From contig JAHQIW010007207.1 of the NCBI GenBank assembly GCA_019055375.1, positions 39,908-103,907 of the forward strand: a stretch of 64,000 nt of DNA, given 5' to 3'. Within the stretch, counting starts at the first letter, position 1. The number at the start of each line of letters is the position of its first letter. Source of the DNA: Parelaphostrongylus tenuis. Taxonomy: Eukaryota > Nematoda > Chromadorea > Rhabditida > Metastrongylidae. This document shows positions 24,426-36,447 of this stretch, in pieces. The notes beneath the pieces are model-generated. The model was given only the letters and a program-made list of their open reading frames with translations. It was not told the origin of the DNA and did not search any database. The position numbers were made by a program, and so were the translations under genes.

Positions 24426-25190
24426 TTGAGTCTTTTCATAAGTTTTGGCATGAAAGCAATAAGCATCAAATTTATAAACTAGAAGTAATTGAAACTGCTT
24501 AGCGACATCATTCAAAGTATACGCCTTCAGCATAATCACATTTGTGCCATCTCCCAGGCAACAAAGATGACAACGGAGCATTTTTGAGCGGTGTTCTTAC
24601 GTTTGCACATTTGTACTTGGATAGAGTCGTGTGGAATCCATCAACTACTTTTTTCACTTCTTGCCTGCTGCTTTCAATATTCGCTGATTGTCGCATGAAA
24701 CAGTGCAACTCGTTGGCCAACTTCTCGATAGTCAAAGTTGGATCTCTCAGTTGCTTCGATGACGACCTCTTGATCAACTTCACGTGAAAGCCGGAAGCGC
24801 AGCTGGTCCTTCAAATTAGTGATGCCGGCGCGAAACATAGCAAAGAACCGAAGCGCCATTCATCTGGACACATATCTATGAACCTTTGCACGGTTGATGT
24901 TCGGGAAGGCTGTCTGTGCATCGCGTCCCATTTCGTACTCGTAAAGTAACAAATTGCGATAAAAGCTTCTCTGAGTGGCTATGATGCGGCAAGTGCTGGC
25001 AAATTCGGTGCCAACTGAAACTTCAGAAAATTTTGCCTACAGCGATATTTACTACTTCTTGCTTGAGATATGACAGAAATAAGTTCGGACTGGCGGCGCT
25101 TGCTTTGAATAGTGTTGTTAGAATTTGCAATTATCTGATTGATAATTTGGTAATCATTGCTCTTGTGCCAGAACTTATGAGAAAACCTGA
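24426..25190 (-). mobile_element. mariner deletion copy
   Basis: Terminal repeats TTGAGTCTTTTCATAAGTTT (left) and the inverse of TCAGGTTTTCTCATAAGTTC (right) are flanked by TA. The minus strand encodes the N-terminus (RNLLLYEYEMGRDAQTA, about 24905-24960), the second helix-turn-helix (SREVDQEVVIEATE) and the C-terminus (LLPGRWHKCDYAEGVYF). The catalytic DDD core is deleted, so it is non-autonomous. Confidence 0.85.
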
Positions 25191-25589
25191 TATAACAATG
25201 AAATTTCACGCTTTTTATACAGAAGAATTTTGTGAAGAAAACTGACAAGCATGCTCATAATAGCCTGTTTTTCATAGAAAGTATTCTACATAAAATTAAT
25301 AGAGCTATTTGTACACAGACACAGAGGAGTATGTGGGAATTGCGGATGTACACTAAGTTTTAGCTTCCTGCACACGATGTCTTCTTCTTTCCTGCCTCTG
25401 TAGTTTGAAAAGATTGGAATGGTATTGTCCAAATTTAATTTATAAAGTGAAATCGGACGATGTCGTCTTTAGCCTCTAAGTTCACATTGTTACGTGCCCA
25501 ACGGAAGCTTCCAATTTTATCGTATATCCATCACCATGTGCCACTACAAATTCTAACAATAGTAAACTTAAGAGAAATGAGGGGTGCAG

Positions 25590-25655
25590 AAATTTGACTT
25601 CAGACGGGAGTTGAACCCGCGTTCCACCCGTGCTGGATGAGTGTGCTACATTTGT
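25590..25655 (-). repeat. tRNA-like repeat fragment
   Basis: Inverse of AACGCGGGTTCAACTCCCGT followed by CTGAAGTC, the T-arm/acceptor half of the family at 4381 and 51155. Confidence 0.5.
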
Positions 25656-25718
25656 CTCAACAATATTACCTCAAAGATTCAAAAAAATGTTCAAAGCCTA
25701 AAAGAGGTTGGTGCACTA

Positions 25719-25767
25719 GGGTCAAACACCGGTGTTTCGGAGGTCTCGCCCTCCTCGTCAGTGAGCC
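25719..25767 (-). ncRNA. type I hammerhead ribozyme (family B)
   Basis: Intact core CTGACGA and GAA, a perfect 5-bp stem II GGAGG/CCUCC, a perfect 10-nt palindromic stem III ACACCGGUGU, and stem I GGCUCA/UGACCC with one mismatch. The predicted cleavage triplet is GUU. Confidence 0.85.
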
Positions 25768-26130
25768 AAGCCCCACTTTAATCCCTGCACTGTAGCAAGG
25801 AGTTAAGCGTATGTGGTGACGGCACAGTGTACAGTGACACTGGTCCATCACCACTCCTCATTCGATGAATCTCGGCTGGTAGAACAAATTGATTCATGAC
25901 ATCGAATGTTTTTGAGACCTCGCAATAAACATTCAAAATAACTTCAAAAAAATAAAATGAAATTATTCTGGATGTCTATTGCGATGTTTAGAAAACAGTC
26001 GATGCCATAGAACGATTTCGTTCTACCAGCCGAGATCCATAGACTGAGAAATGGTAATGGAACAGTGTCATTTTGCACTGTGTCGTCACCACATACGCCT
26101 ATCTCTTTGCTACGATGCAGGGCTTAATGT

Positions 26131-26186
26131 GGGCCGTGAGTCACTGACGAGGAGGGCGAGACCGCCGAAGCATCGGTGTATGGCCC
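26131..26186 (+). ncRNA. type I hammerhead ribozyme (family B)
   Basis: Core CTGACGA, stem II GGAGG/CCGCC with one mismatch, GAA, stem III GCAUCGGUGU, predicted GUA cleavage, outer stem I GGGCC/GGCCC. Sense to the globin transcript. Confidence 0.75.
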
Positions 26187-26245
26187 TAGTGTACCAACCT
26201 CGCTTAGGCTTTTAACATTCTTTTTTTGAATTATTTTGAGTGTAC

Positions 26246-26995
26246 ATTGCGAGGTTTTAAAAAATGTCAATGCCATGGATCAATTTTATCTCAATGATGT
26301 TTCAAAATTTTTTAGCCTGTGACATTTTTTTCACACACATATTCTCTATCACTGCCATGCCGAAGATTATCGCGAAGTGATACTCTATCTTCACTCGATT
26401 CAGGAGTGTTTTAGAACGTAGTTTGTTTAACTGGTCTACGACGGCCTTGTACATCGAGTCTTAGCTTACCAAGATTACTCTGTGTGAGCGAAAAAAATAT
26501 ATTTGGAGACGATTTTCGAAGTGAATTTTCTTGAATTCTCAGTGTATGAGGGTCAGGACAATGGAGCGGGGTATCCGATAGTGCACGATTGGCCTTCCTT
26601 TCATTTTGCGGTTGGACTTAATAAACGTTATATTCATTTATAATCAGAAAATTGATATCGGGCTTATCTGGGAGGATAAATCAGTGACTTGAGGCATCGT
26701 CAATCTCTAACAAGTCATGTAAAGGCCAAGTATGTATCTAATAATCTTCACATTGCTTCGAATGAAATCGAATGCATAATGCATCACTGCAAAACCTATC
26801 AGCGTCAAACGCTTTATCCTTTTTTCACACACTTGATTGCCTGTCTTTGACCAAACTGGCTACACGAGCGATGTGCGCAAGGGTAAAAGTACTTGCACAT
26901 GCATGAGTAATAGTTTGTGTAAACGGTTCGTGCCGTTTGATTTTTTTGATATGACAACTGCAGTACTTTGTTTCCAGCAAAAGACAACACTTCCT
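26246..26995. other. globin intron 1, little recognised
   Basis: Starts with the truncated third family B unit (to about 26290); the remainder has no identifiable feature, though part may be the 3' half of the next mariner. Confidence 0.4.
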
Positions 26996-27370
26996 ATGGG
27001 CGGCCCGAGCACGATTGGTCTTCTAGACTGTTCTCTCCAATTTTGAACTTCACGAACCACTTCCCAGTCGCTCTTTCTGTAAACTTATCATCGCCTCAAG
27101 CTCCGTCTATCTTACGCGTCGCTTCACTAGCGTTTTCCCCTAGACGCCATTCGTGAATGGGTAGCAAGAGAATTTGTTGCCAAGACTGTTCCATCTTGAG
27201 AAAGTATATGCAAGTTGTATACCAAAATGTTCGCTAGAAAATGCGCAATTGAACGAGCGACTGGATTTTCTTCGTTGCTACACCGCATTAAACGATGCCA
27301 AAATCATGCTATTTTATGGCAAAAATTATAGAAAAGGACCAAAACCACATAAACTCTTTATACAAACCGT
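26996..27370 (-). mobile_element. mariner 5' half
   Basis: The minus strand encodes HEWRLGENASEATRKIDGA then a stop and ATGKWFVKFKIGENSLEDQS, the paired-HTH region of a mariner transposase. The right end AAACTCTTTATACAAACCGTA is a decayed terminal repeat. The 3' half could not be traced. Confidence 0.7.
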
Positions 27371-27806
27371 AAGTGAATTCAGTGTAACATGGAATCTCAC
27401 TTCCTACTCGTCTGTGTCTTAGCAAGGTCAAATGGTCGGTTTTACTCTACATTTGGCCCCTATGCGTCACCGAAGGATAATCAAAATAACATCGTAACTA
27501 GGCATTCTGAAATCTCGCGCATGGGAGAAAATCTGTGCAGACTACTTATTAAATATGCTGAATAATGTCTTCGTTTCTCACCGCGGCTGAATCTATGGCG
27601 ACATCATCATATTAAGGGAATGTGAAAATTTTGTACTCCACATGCATGATAATTGGATAATCCTTCTTTACCAGTAATTGTGCGGGTCATAGTAGAAATT
27701 ACATTTGAATGGTATTTCATTGGTTCAATTGCATAATTTCAAGACGAATATTCATGCGGCATAGGCGCCCTATGCACAAAAACAATTTGCTGTTTTCATC
27801 CCTTAG

Positions 27807-27878
27807 GAATGCGCCGTGCTCTCGACTCCACTAATCCTCGTCAAGCTGCTTCGAGAATCTCAAAGCTTAGTGTGCCAA
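27807..27878 (+). CDS. globin gene exon 2
   Basis: Acceptor CATCCCTTAG, then a frame reading MRRALDSTNPRQAASRISKL... in phase 1. Donor either after 27878 (GTAGGC) or 27890 (GTCAGT); both leave phase 1. A second frame (ECAVLSTP...) is also open, so the reading rests on phase fit with exons 3 and 4 and on polar composition. Confidence 0.5.
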
Positions 27879-28116
27879 GTAGGCTTTCAAGTCAGTGCAA
27901 TAGTTGAAAATGACTTCAAAGGTGTCATCAAATTCAAAGATGCAGAATTGTATGTTAGTGAATTAGCACCGAACGTCAAGAAATACTATATGTTTGAGTT
28001 CCAACAGCTTTCATTTAATGTATAAAGCAGTATTAGCCGACCAGTTCTGAGTCAGGCAGCGCTTTTTTCATCAAATACCTCAATTATTTTTTTTTATCAA
28101 ATTATTTCTTTTCCAG

Positions 28117-28141
28117 GACACATCCTCTACTGGTTCCTCAG
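28117..28141 (+). CDS. globin gene exon 3 (25-nt microexon)
   Basis: Strong polypyrimidine acceptor TTTCTTTTCCAG and donor GTAAAC bound 25 bases. Entering in phase 1 and leaving in phase 2, it links exon 2 to exon 4 exactly. The encoded HILYWFL is odd for a disordered extension, so alternative splicing or skipping is possible. Confidence 0.45.
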
Positions 28142-28409
28142 GTAAACACCACTCAGCATTGTTACGTAGAATGCAATTTTTGAATTCATCCACCGGTAAT
28201 ATGTCAGCAAGGTGAATTTCTATTTTGATTCAACATGGTGTTATAGAAAATGACTGAAATAGAAAAAATTACTCCGAAAATTCTTTGCAAAACGCCTCAA
28301 CTATTCAAGAATTCATGACATCGTTTTCATGAATATCACTTTACTCTTCGAAACTTGTCTCGTCTGAACATCATATTCTTCATTTCTATGTCTGCTTAAA
28401 TGTATGGCT

Positions 28410-28520
28410 CACGGAAAGAAAGCGTGGTGATTAGAGATGGTGTACGATGACGTATGCATCATTATAGGTTCAATCTCGACGCAATTAATCAAGTTTCCAT
28501 ACCATCAAAGTCAGCAAATA
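28410..28520 (+). repeat. tRNA-headed repeat fragment
   Basis: AAAGCGTGGTGATTAGAGAT resembles an A box and ATAGGTTCAATCTCGACG a B box, spaced as in a tRNA. Confidence 0.45.
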
Positions 28521-28557
28521 GGTATCACTTTTCTCTGAGAATGTCTCTTACGGTCTG

Positions 28558-28610
28558 CAGCACATAACTTGGGAGGAATCTAGCAGCACGTAACTTGGGA
28601 AGAACCTAGC
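28558..28610. repeat. 26-bp tandem duplication
   Basis: CAGCACATAACTTGGGAGGA-ATCTAG is followed directly by CAGCACGTAACTTGGGAAGA-ACCTAG. Confidence 0.8.
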
Positions 28611-28949
28611 CCGGCCTCCTTGGTCACTTCCTTCATGGTGAATCATCAGGAAAGCAAACCCTACAAGTGACAGTGATGCCAGCAATGCAAAACCAAGTAC
28701 TTTCACCTTTGGCGGATGCAAGACAACTAGTCAAATCAAGGAAAGTGTTGAGGCCCTGGCAATGTGATGGCTTGTACTATGAAATTGATCGAGTGAATAA
28801 TGGATAAATGAGGCATATTGACTAAACGATTCAACGTTGTGGAGAACGTATCTCCTCGATTCAGTGTTCTCTTGGTGAGAAGACGAGAGATTGCTAACAG
28901 TGAGATTTTCTGATTGTTATTGAGGACAATAAACAATAATGGCCAAATT

Positions 28950-29030
28950 TTCTGAGGTTTCGCCTTCGCCGGGGAAGGTCAAATTAACATGCAGTTTGCT
29001 CACTCAGACACTTTCATAATCTGGGCTTAA
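28950..29030 (-). repeat. possible fragment of the Penelope-like element 3' region
   Basis: GTCAAATTAACATGCAGTTT and CACTTTCATA align with 52600-52640 (GTCAAATTAGCAGGCAGTCT, CACTTTCATA), next to the Penelope-like remnant. Confidence 0.35.
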
Positions 29031-29164
29031 GACACTTTATACATGAATTTTTGTTTTCACCTTCAGCTAATCATTGATAACTAGCGCTAGCGGCGCAGAG
29101 CCTTGCATGGGTCAGGAATGTACCTTTCTTTTTTTGTTTTCTCTGAGGATAGGAAGGATTTAAA

Positions 29165-31990
29165 ACGGTTACTTGCATTTCCATTTTGACCATTTCAGGA
29201 TCTTGAAAAGGCCAAGTTGCCGAAACATGTGCCTATATTACACTGTTTCGTATCTAATTCACGAATCTCCCTCAGAGAGATACCTCTGCCCGGTTGGTTG
29301 CGAGGGTGAGTGCCACGTCCCCAAGTTATGGATAAGGGAATCAAACGCGAACCAGCGGGTCATGTGCTTCCTTGAGGAGCAGGTGAACTTGGGAGATGGA
29401 CTCCCAGTTCTGCAATTTATCATGGCTCATTCTCTGCGGATCAAAATAGACGAAACCCTGTAATCAGTCGTCTGAGAAGTGCATGAAAAACACTTTGAAG
29501 TTGTCCTAGAAGCTAACAAGCTACCTGTGCACCCAGCCTTTACGTTTAGAGCTCAGCAAAAACACGTTAGTATGAAAAGCTAAATGCGGGGAAGAACGGA
29601 TCTCCTGATCTCAAAAAGGCCTGCCAGGTGGCAATTTTGAGAGGGACGGAGAGGCTACTAAAATCTCAGAGACTTACCAATCTGTTGAACCGTAGCGAAC
29701 AAAAATGGCGATCTGTACCTATAACACACGTATACTTGCATACGTTGTACACAGAAAACCCAACAATACAGGCAATAAGTAAGGTATGGCTCCATCGGTC
29801 TGGCCGCCACAAAAAGACGCCACACATTTCAAGCTGTATATCGTGAAAGAGCTGTTTCATGGAAGATGCGATAGTAGAAGTATTGGCGGTTCTTGTTAGA
29901 ACGAGTTTGCTCTGAATATCGATTTACTCGAACAAATAAGCCTGCTTTAACATCTCCGTTGTCTACGCATCAACATCAGGCTATGGCAAATCGAACTTAA
30001 AGATTACTATATCGACGTGGAAAATTCTTCAAAGAGGATTATTCGTTTTACAATGTCATCATTGGAGATCTCAACACGATTATGGTCAGAAGATTGCCAA
30101 TGATTCGTCACAATAGGACTCACGGATTACAATGAATCGAACAGGATGAGAAAGCGATCATGATGACCAATCGTCCATGGTAACTCGTAATCCGAAAGCC
30201 ACACTTTCAGTTATGGGCGCGAGAGTTTCCCAATGCCAAGTACTACAACAAAGTGGACCACGTCTCAGAAAATCGTTGGTTCAGTTAAATCAACGTCGCT
30301 GGTGTTTCAAAATCCTGTACAAGAACAGGCTGTCTCCTCCTTTGCGCTACATCCCATTCGCAAAAAGGAGAGAATGCCGCTAAGTTAACGCAATAAAATC
30401 TCTAGTCTACGGTGGCTCTGAAGGTGTCATCACTAACAATATCGACGATCAACACGGCTTTCATATCCAATATTTTAACCGCAATGCAATGAAAGACAAG
30501 AGTCAGAAGATCACGAAGAGGCGCTTGCTCCTCAAACACCCGGGCTGGTGCGCCAACGTGCAATCGCACGAGCTGCAGGCAAGCGATAACTCACACCTGA
30601 ATTTGTAAAACGCTAGAGAGAAGCTTTACAGAGACATCTTACATGATGAATAGCAGCAGTTATGACTGAAGCTGGGGAAGCAAGGAAGAGTCTTTGCGAA
30701 CTCATCGAAGCTTCGCTAAATACAAAACCAAGATGACTGCATCTCGACACCCTGTTGAAACAGTTACCGATTTCAGAAAGATGTTGGAGGAAATCATTCA
30801 CGATTACTGCTCGGGCAGTCGTCGTGTCGCCATATAAGAAAAGAGGATAGTTTTGTCGTTTCAACGGTGCTTCTGAAATGCGACATACTACTTTCGTCGC
30901 TGAGAGTCGAAGAACACTTAGTTAAGAGATGATAAAACGGGAAACCCTAAGAACCTCACGTCAGTTCTTATCAGCACCCGGTTTGGCTCAATACACAATA
31001 TTTATCACTATGCAGAGTCTCTACTCAGTAGAAATCACCACGAACAATTTTACTCGTAAAGGAAGATTCTGAAACATCAGCAACTATCTCCCGATACCCT
31101 TGCTGTGTGCGTGTCGTTCAAAACTCTTCATTTGAGTCATTATGAAGCAGACTGACAAAATCCTATTATGGACCGCAGTGCACGTGTATCAAGGCTCATC
31201 AAAGTCTTGCAAGAGTACGCAGGACCGCTCTGTCTCGCTTTCATCGATTTGAAAACAGTCTCTGAGTCAATTAAAGCAGATAAACTCTTAAAAGCTTTGG
31301 ATAAGTAGGCGTTTCTACTCAGTGCTCAAAGACTTTGTAAGCTATATTGAGATTTTGTGTCGAGGAACAGATCGGTTCCAAATGTGCCATTCAGGCTCGA
31401 CAGAAAAAATATCTCTGAGTGTTTGAATTACACGATTTAGGTCAAAAACCAATTTTACGGACGATTCAACTTTAGAGATGAACCGAATAACGCGAACTGT
31501 AGGAAGTTTTTGAGAGAATCAAGAATTTAAGAAAGAACAATCAACGCTTGACCTCATCCCACCTTTTCAATTTAGCGACTATCCCTGCCTTAATATGTGC
31601 ATCAGAGATCTGATCACTGTGTAAGCAGGTTGAAAAACCATTTGGCGTCATTTCACGCACATTCGAAATGTCAGTGCTAGGAGAATAGCGCATCTCGCAA
31701 GTGAGAAAGGGGGTTCATAGTTCTAATTCAATTCAGCTGTCGAAAACCGAACATCGTTCTACACGCCACACCAAGGAGGATAGGAAAATCGGACCTCCAA
31801 AACGATGGTTCGATTTTCTCATGAAAACTTAGAAGAACGTCATGATACTCGGTGAATCCCTACAGCGAAGGTCCACCTCCACTGGACTACTCCTGCATGC
31901 GTTAGGGGAAAACGAAATTTTACTGGTATCTCTCTCGAGTCACTTAGCAATCAAAAAGGCGACTAGTAGTACAAATGATTGTATTTTATA
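29165..31990 (+). pseudogene. RTE-type LINE, near full-length decayed copy
   Basis: In shifting frames: a 5' segment with CPVGCEGECHVPKLW (29285-29330), the endonuclease start (MAICTYNTR, 29703), the endonuclease GDLNT/GDFNA-like motif near 30065, a LVRQRAIARAAGKR linker (30545), RT fragments (LSRFHRFENSL near 31220, LPIPLLCVRVV near 31090) and the C-terminal tail near 31780-31900. Many stops. It fills globin intron 3 in the sense direction. Confidence 0.8.
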
Positions 31991-32548
31991 AGCCATGTTG
32001 TTAACAACCTTGTGTCAGCTTATTAAGCAAATACTGATTGTTCTTCATTGATTTCCGAGTTAACAGATAGTCCGTCCTTAAAATTCTGCCTCTTTTATCG
32101 CCATGAACTCATCAACAATCATGGCTGTGTACGGATGTGGTCCGAGAATCTGCTCTGTTGTTTCCCCAATAGCAGAATGATTGTTTGTTGAGCGCATTTT
32201 TTTGTTCAAGTTCTGAGATGGCCGTGCCAAGTCAATCTCTGATTTCATCGCAAGCACTTACCTGCTGCTGTGGATGAGGAAAAGAATTGTTTTAAAACTC
32301 GGTGTCTATAGCACAACAGCAGTTCTTGCGGTAATCGAATTCAGAAACGATGTGAGAAATTTGGTCCCAAGATGACTGTAAATTAAGAAGATATTAAGAA
32401 GAAATTGGTAAATTGGGAAATTAAAAAACGAGGAATCGAAGAGCATTTCAGCTGTTGACATTTTCGGGATTCTTGAATGAGTGGTGTCTATGATTTACGA
32501 TCTTTGAAGTTATTGTCTCTCACGTTCAATAATTTTGAACGATTACAG
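31991..32548. other. globin intron 3 end, nothing recognised
   Basis: No feature seen. Confidence 0.4.
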
Positions 32549-32687
32549 TAGTCTGGATGACGGACAGAGCATTGGGAAACTTCAACTGAAACCGTTATCT
32601 AGAGCCAAGAGTCATTCGCCATTGAAGCAAATGCGCACCTACTCGTACAGATCTCTCAACAGCGAAGAAAATGCTCTTGATAAGGCG
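32549..32687 (+). CDS. globin gene exon 4
   Basis: Acceptor GATTACAG and donor GTAAGT bound 139 bases read as SLDDGQSIGKLQLKPLSRAK... ending ENALDKA. Ser, Lys and Arg rich, basic, presumably disordered; end of the N-terminal extension. It leaves in phase 0, matching exon 5. Confidence 0.75.
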
Positions 32688-34484
32688 GTAAGTGTTTGTT
32701 AGCTCCTCAAAACGCCGGCCATAATATCAGTCGGAAGAAAAACTACTTATGTATGCAATGCGCATTCTACAGTTCATGTGTAGTATTTACCTTCCTTCCG
32801 GGCTCCGCGCATTGGTAGCGAATTTATTTATGGGAAGCCCCTACTGTCTAAACGGCAGGCGTCTGTCAGTCGTAGAGCTAACAGAGAATCTCCCAGAACA
32901 GCTATTCAAATCCTTTAAGTAGAATCTGTGAATCAGATTCCAACGAAGTCTGTAAAGAAGATCAGAATTATGGAAAACCGCTGAGCCTACACGCGACTGC
33001 GAAGTTTTTTGTGGATGACGGTCTAGAAAAAACGATTGTATGAAAAAAAGCAGAAATGCAGACATTATTTGGCCAATTATTTCACATTGGAAAATTTTTC
33101 GACGTATTAACCACTTTTTAGAATGGAGGGTCGGAGGGATAGCGGACAGTGTTTAATGCCGCAGTTCGTAAAAAAACAAGGTACTGGCACCTCCTCCACC
33201 GCTGTTTCATGAGGGACGTGAAAAATTCTAGCTCTGATGTTTTCAAGATTTATTGGTTCGATCAACACTCTACGACATTGATAAAAATACAGAATCCTCG
33301 AGTTAAACTTAAAACAGTACGCGAAAAATTTGGAAATCTTCGTAGAGGATCAATGCGAGGAAACGAATTGAACACAAAAAATTTTCTGGTATCTGCACAG
33401 TACATGTGATCACAGTTCATGTAAATAGTGAAAACAATACAAGATTATTCAAGAAGACGCTTAGCTCTATTGCGTGGAAAGGTTTTCTCAGCATTTCCTT
33501 TAACTTTTGATTGTTTACATATGAAAATTCTCCAAAAAAAAAGATAAGAGCATGGGTTTTCATGAATTCCCACGAAAGCGCAGCAGTTGCAAAAACCAAG
33601 GACTCGTTGCGGAACAGGGTCATTTTTTGACAAATCGAACCAAGCTTGTTCAGTTGCTTTTGCTTTGAAAAGATGAGTTTTGGAGAAACATAGTCTTTGC
33701 TGGGTATCAAAAAGTGACTACTCATTTCAGTAGGATAATATGACTTCTGGTGATCTCTAGACTTTAGTGGCTTTCTTTACAACAATGCAGTTCAGTATAA
33801 GCTGAGGAACGTTGCTTTAGATTTCGAAGGTTTCGGTGTTTTCGTACCACACGCTTTGATATTACCGCATATCGCTTCGGATGTTTCAAGTTATGTAAAA
33901 ATTACTCCTTGAGGAAAAATCATTCGGGCTAAAATCATAGCAATTTAGTAAAATGAGCATTTCGAAAGATTATCACACGAAGCACAACGAGTAGGAAGAA
34001 CATTCAGTTGTGTACCACAGCGCTGCTGTAAATATTTCTCTTTCAATTTGTTCTGTTCAAGAACTGAGGATAGTTGCCCAGAACTCTTTCAAAAACGCCT
34101 AATCTCGGTTTTGCTGCCTAATGAGTGATCTCTAATCTCTTGGCTGCGCTTACTGTGGCTCCTGTGGATGTCACACCGGCCACTCCGGCAGTTACTATGT
34201 AGCCCGTTTCCCTTTATTGTGACCTCCCTTATATAAAACAATTTTAATGGCATTTTGGCAAAATTTCTTCATTTCCTTTAGTTTATGTACGTTCGTGCTC
34301 TTCTTTACACCCTGTCATGTTTTTGGCGCTCATACAACTCGTGTGTGTGAAGAGAAAACGCTTGCCAACTATGCAATCATAATGGTGTTAGTACTGCAGT
34401 TGTTTAAAATAGTATATAAAATTTTACGATGCTTAGCTTGTGGATTGATATCCTCTTCCGAACATACCCACAGGTCCTTTTCAC
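32688..34484. other. globin intron 4, unresolved repeats
   Basis: The frame at 33149-33409 has a repeat-like feel but no known domain; no exon with globin similarity is needed here since exons 4 and 5 join in phase. Confidence 0.4.
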
Positions 34485-34795
34485 TTGTCCTCTCGTTAGT
34501 CGTCGAGTGACTCGAACGGGCGTCAATAGATCTTTCATCTTTGCCTATCGCGTAGAAGAGTGGCCCACTGGGTTTCTGCTCGCTCTAATACTCTTCAACA
34601 TCATACCTATGCGAGAAGTCGGATTACGCGTCTATAGTCTTCTTGTGGTCCGCTTAAGATCGCGAGAAATCCACTTGGTGATGGCACTCTTCCATCGGTT
34701 GTTGCTCAAGCGGATTACGTGTTCAGCTCACCTTATCCTCGATAGTCTACCGTGCAGAACGCTATCTTTAACGTTTGATCGCTGACGTAGGTCCC
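34485..34795 (-). pseudogene. RTE-type LINE C-terminal fragment
   Basis: The minus strand reads RSKIKDSVLHGRLSRIR, NNRWKSAITKWISRDLKRTT and a decayed end, parallel to 18875-19240. The 118-codon + frame here is its shadow. Confidence 0.75.
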
Positions 34796-36009
34796 ACGGG
34801 CAATTTGTCAGTCTCCCTCTCTCTTTCTGCTGCACAGAAAAGAGCTTTTGTTAGAGGCAATTCTCAACTCCCTTCTGTGTACTTCCTAGCCACATGATTG
34901 CTGATTTTGGCTAATTTGATTCATAGTAATGTAGGCATGTTGAATTGGCGCTGCAGAAACAGGTGAGTCCAACCCCTCAATCGACCTGCGTCTAAGGGAA
35001 ACACATAGTCGCTTCAATTCTCGACTATTACTTTTGTCTTTTACCTGGAGACGCGGCACATGCTCTCGCGACTTTTCGGGCATAGATATCCCTATGAAGG
35101 AGATCCGTGAATAATGAATATACCAAATAAACATAAGAAAACAAATACTTACTGGGCAAAAATGATTGCACACACTGCGCACGAGCCAGTCCATGGAGAC
35201 ACCTTCATAGGCATTTAACTCCTCTTTATTCACCCCTTCTCTTTAGGTCTCGCACACTGTTCATCAGCCGTAGTCTCTCGCCAAAAATTAGAAATCATTA
35301 AGAAAGCATCCTCCGAGTTTTGACTCTCGTTACAGCAGGTTCGCTGAATAGGTACCGAATGGTTATAAGAAGTGTATGGAAAAACTTCAGCACAGTGAAA
35401 TAAACCGCGACAAAGATTGTGACACTTGTGTAAGTGTGAGAACGTGCCCATGTATTTGACTCCATTCGTAGACATATAAAAGTAGATGAATGATTATTTG
35501 AAATATATAGTGACACTCGGAACCTATCGATGTAACAGCTCAATGGTGAAATCTCTCAAGCACGTCTAGTAACATTCTATCCCGAAAATATGGAGATTTC
35601 GTTGTTTTCGATATGTTACTCTGAATTAGAGGCTATCTATTTATTGCAAAGGACTTTCATCTACTGCTGTATGCGCGTCTGGAACATTTATTCAAACAAA
35701 TACTCTAAAAGAGGGGCCGACCTTGGTCAAAGTTTGCACTAGCGTAGAAATAAACTTATGTTATTCTTTCGTAATTTTTCGTATACACTGTAAGGCACTT
35801 AAATTCATTGTGATAGCTCGGCAAAAAAGGCGTTGTGAGGTGTAAATTTCATGTGGAAGACAAGTAACACAGAATAAAAGGACGCCTTGTAATTTTGTGA
35901 AGAGACAGTCTCACGCAACAGCGTTTGATATTTAACCTTTTCAGTGAAACTTCTATGGTTAATGATAGAAAAGCTAAGGTAATTCATTATAATCTGGAAA
36001 TGTATTTTG
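34796..36009. other. globin intron 4, no feature recognised
   Basis: Frames of 81-115 codons on the minus strand (34886-35543) have no recognisable domain. A short exon-like interval 35940-35973 (acceptor TTTTCAG, donor GTAATT) is probably chance. Confidence 0.4.
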
Positions 36010-36160
36010 AACATCTCATGAGGTCTGTTATGGGCACTTATACAGTGCAAGACGCGTGTTTCGGCCTTCCAGCCTCATCACTTGCATGGTGCCTTTTCGA
36101 TCAGTCGGTCCATAGCAGACCTCATAGAAAGCTCAAAATACATTGTCAGATTATATTGTT
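36010..36160 (-). mobile_element. hammerhead element, family C, single copy
   Basis: Shares CATGAGGTCTGTTATGG and ATACAGTG with the copy at 43290 and carries one ribozyme. Confidence 0.7.
36045..36087 (-). ncRNA. type I hammerhead ribozyme (family C), C3 mutated
   Basis: Stem II GGCU-GGAA-GGCC is intact with a GNRA-like loop, stem III ACACGCGU, cleavage triplet GUC, stem I AUGCAA/UUGCAC. The first core base is G instead of C (GUGAUGA), which should abolish activity. Confidence 0.65.
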
Positions 36161-36305
36161 TGAAAGCGAAGTCTCAAAATAATCAATCGCAATGTTTGTT
36201 ACAGAAGGATGTTCATTGTTGCATGCAATTTTTACGACTGAATCCAAAGTCTGAGTCAAAACAAAGCACGTTTCTAACATGATAAAGACAACTTCGTTAT
36301 TTTAG

Positions 36306-36447
36306 GCATGCGATTTGATCAAAAGTTCATGGCATGAGGCTACAATAAAAGCGAACGCGACTGGTCATGATTTTGGATATTTTGTTTTCCAACGTGTTTT
36401 TCAGAAGGATCCAACGCTGAAGACATCGTTCGGTTTGAAAATGGTGC
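36306..36447 (+). CDS. globin gene exon 5 (helices A-C)
   Basis: Acceptor TTATTTTAG, then ACDLIKSSWHEATIKANATG (helix A with its Trp) and FVFQRVFQKDPTLKTSFGLK: helix B, Pro C2 (DPT) and Phe CD1 (SFG). Donor after GTGC (GTAACT, 36448) leaves phase 1, which joins exon 6 exactly; the alternative ATG/GTGCGT donor would break the frame. Earlier TTTCAG at 36400-36404 is coding, not a splice site. Confidence 0.88.

Larger units (their letters stand above)
25672..26245. mobile_element. hammerhead element, family B foldback
   Basis: A ~570-bp foldback in globin intron 1. The left arm (25672-25925) and right arm (about 25975-26240) are inverted copies, each with a ribozyme facing outward. After the right arm the start of a further direct copy appears (ATTGCGATGTTT at 25978, ATTGCGAGGTTT at 26246), giving a monomer of 268 bp. 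Confidence 0.85.

Noticed and set aside
34429..34785. 118-codon + frame
   Set aside because: Reverse complement carries the C-terminal signature of an RTE LINE.
35325..35400. Exon encoding a globin helix A-like peptide (VIRSVWKNFSTV) after TTACAG
   Set aside because: Exon 5 already supplies helix A in phase with exon 4, and this interval lacks a good donor.
36400..36404. TTTCAG before AAGGATCC as the exon 5 acceptor
   Set aside because: Reading upstream in the same frame gives the missing globin helices A and B, so this TTTCAG is coding; the acceptor is at 36305.
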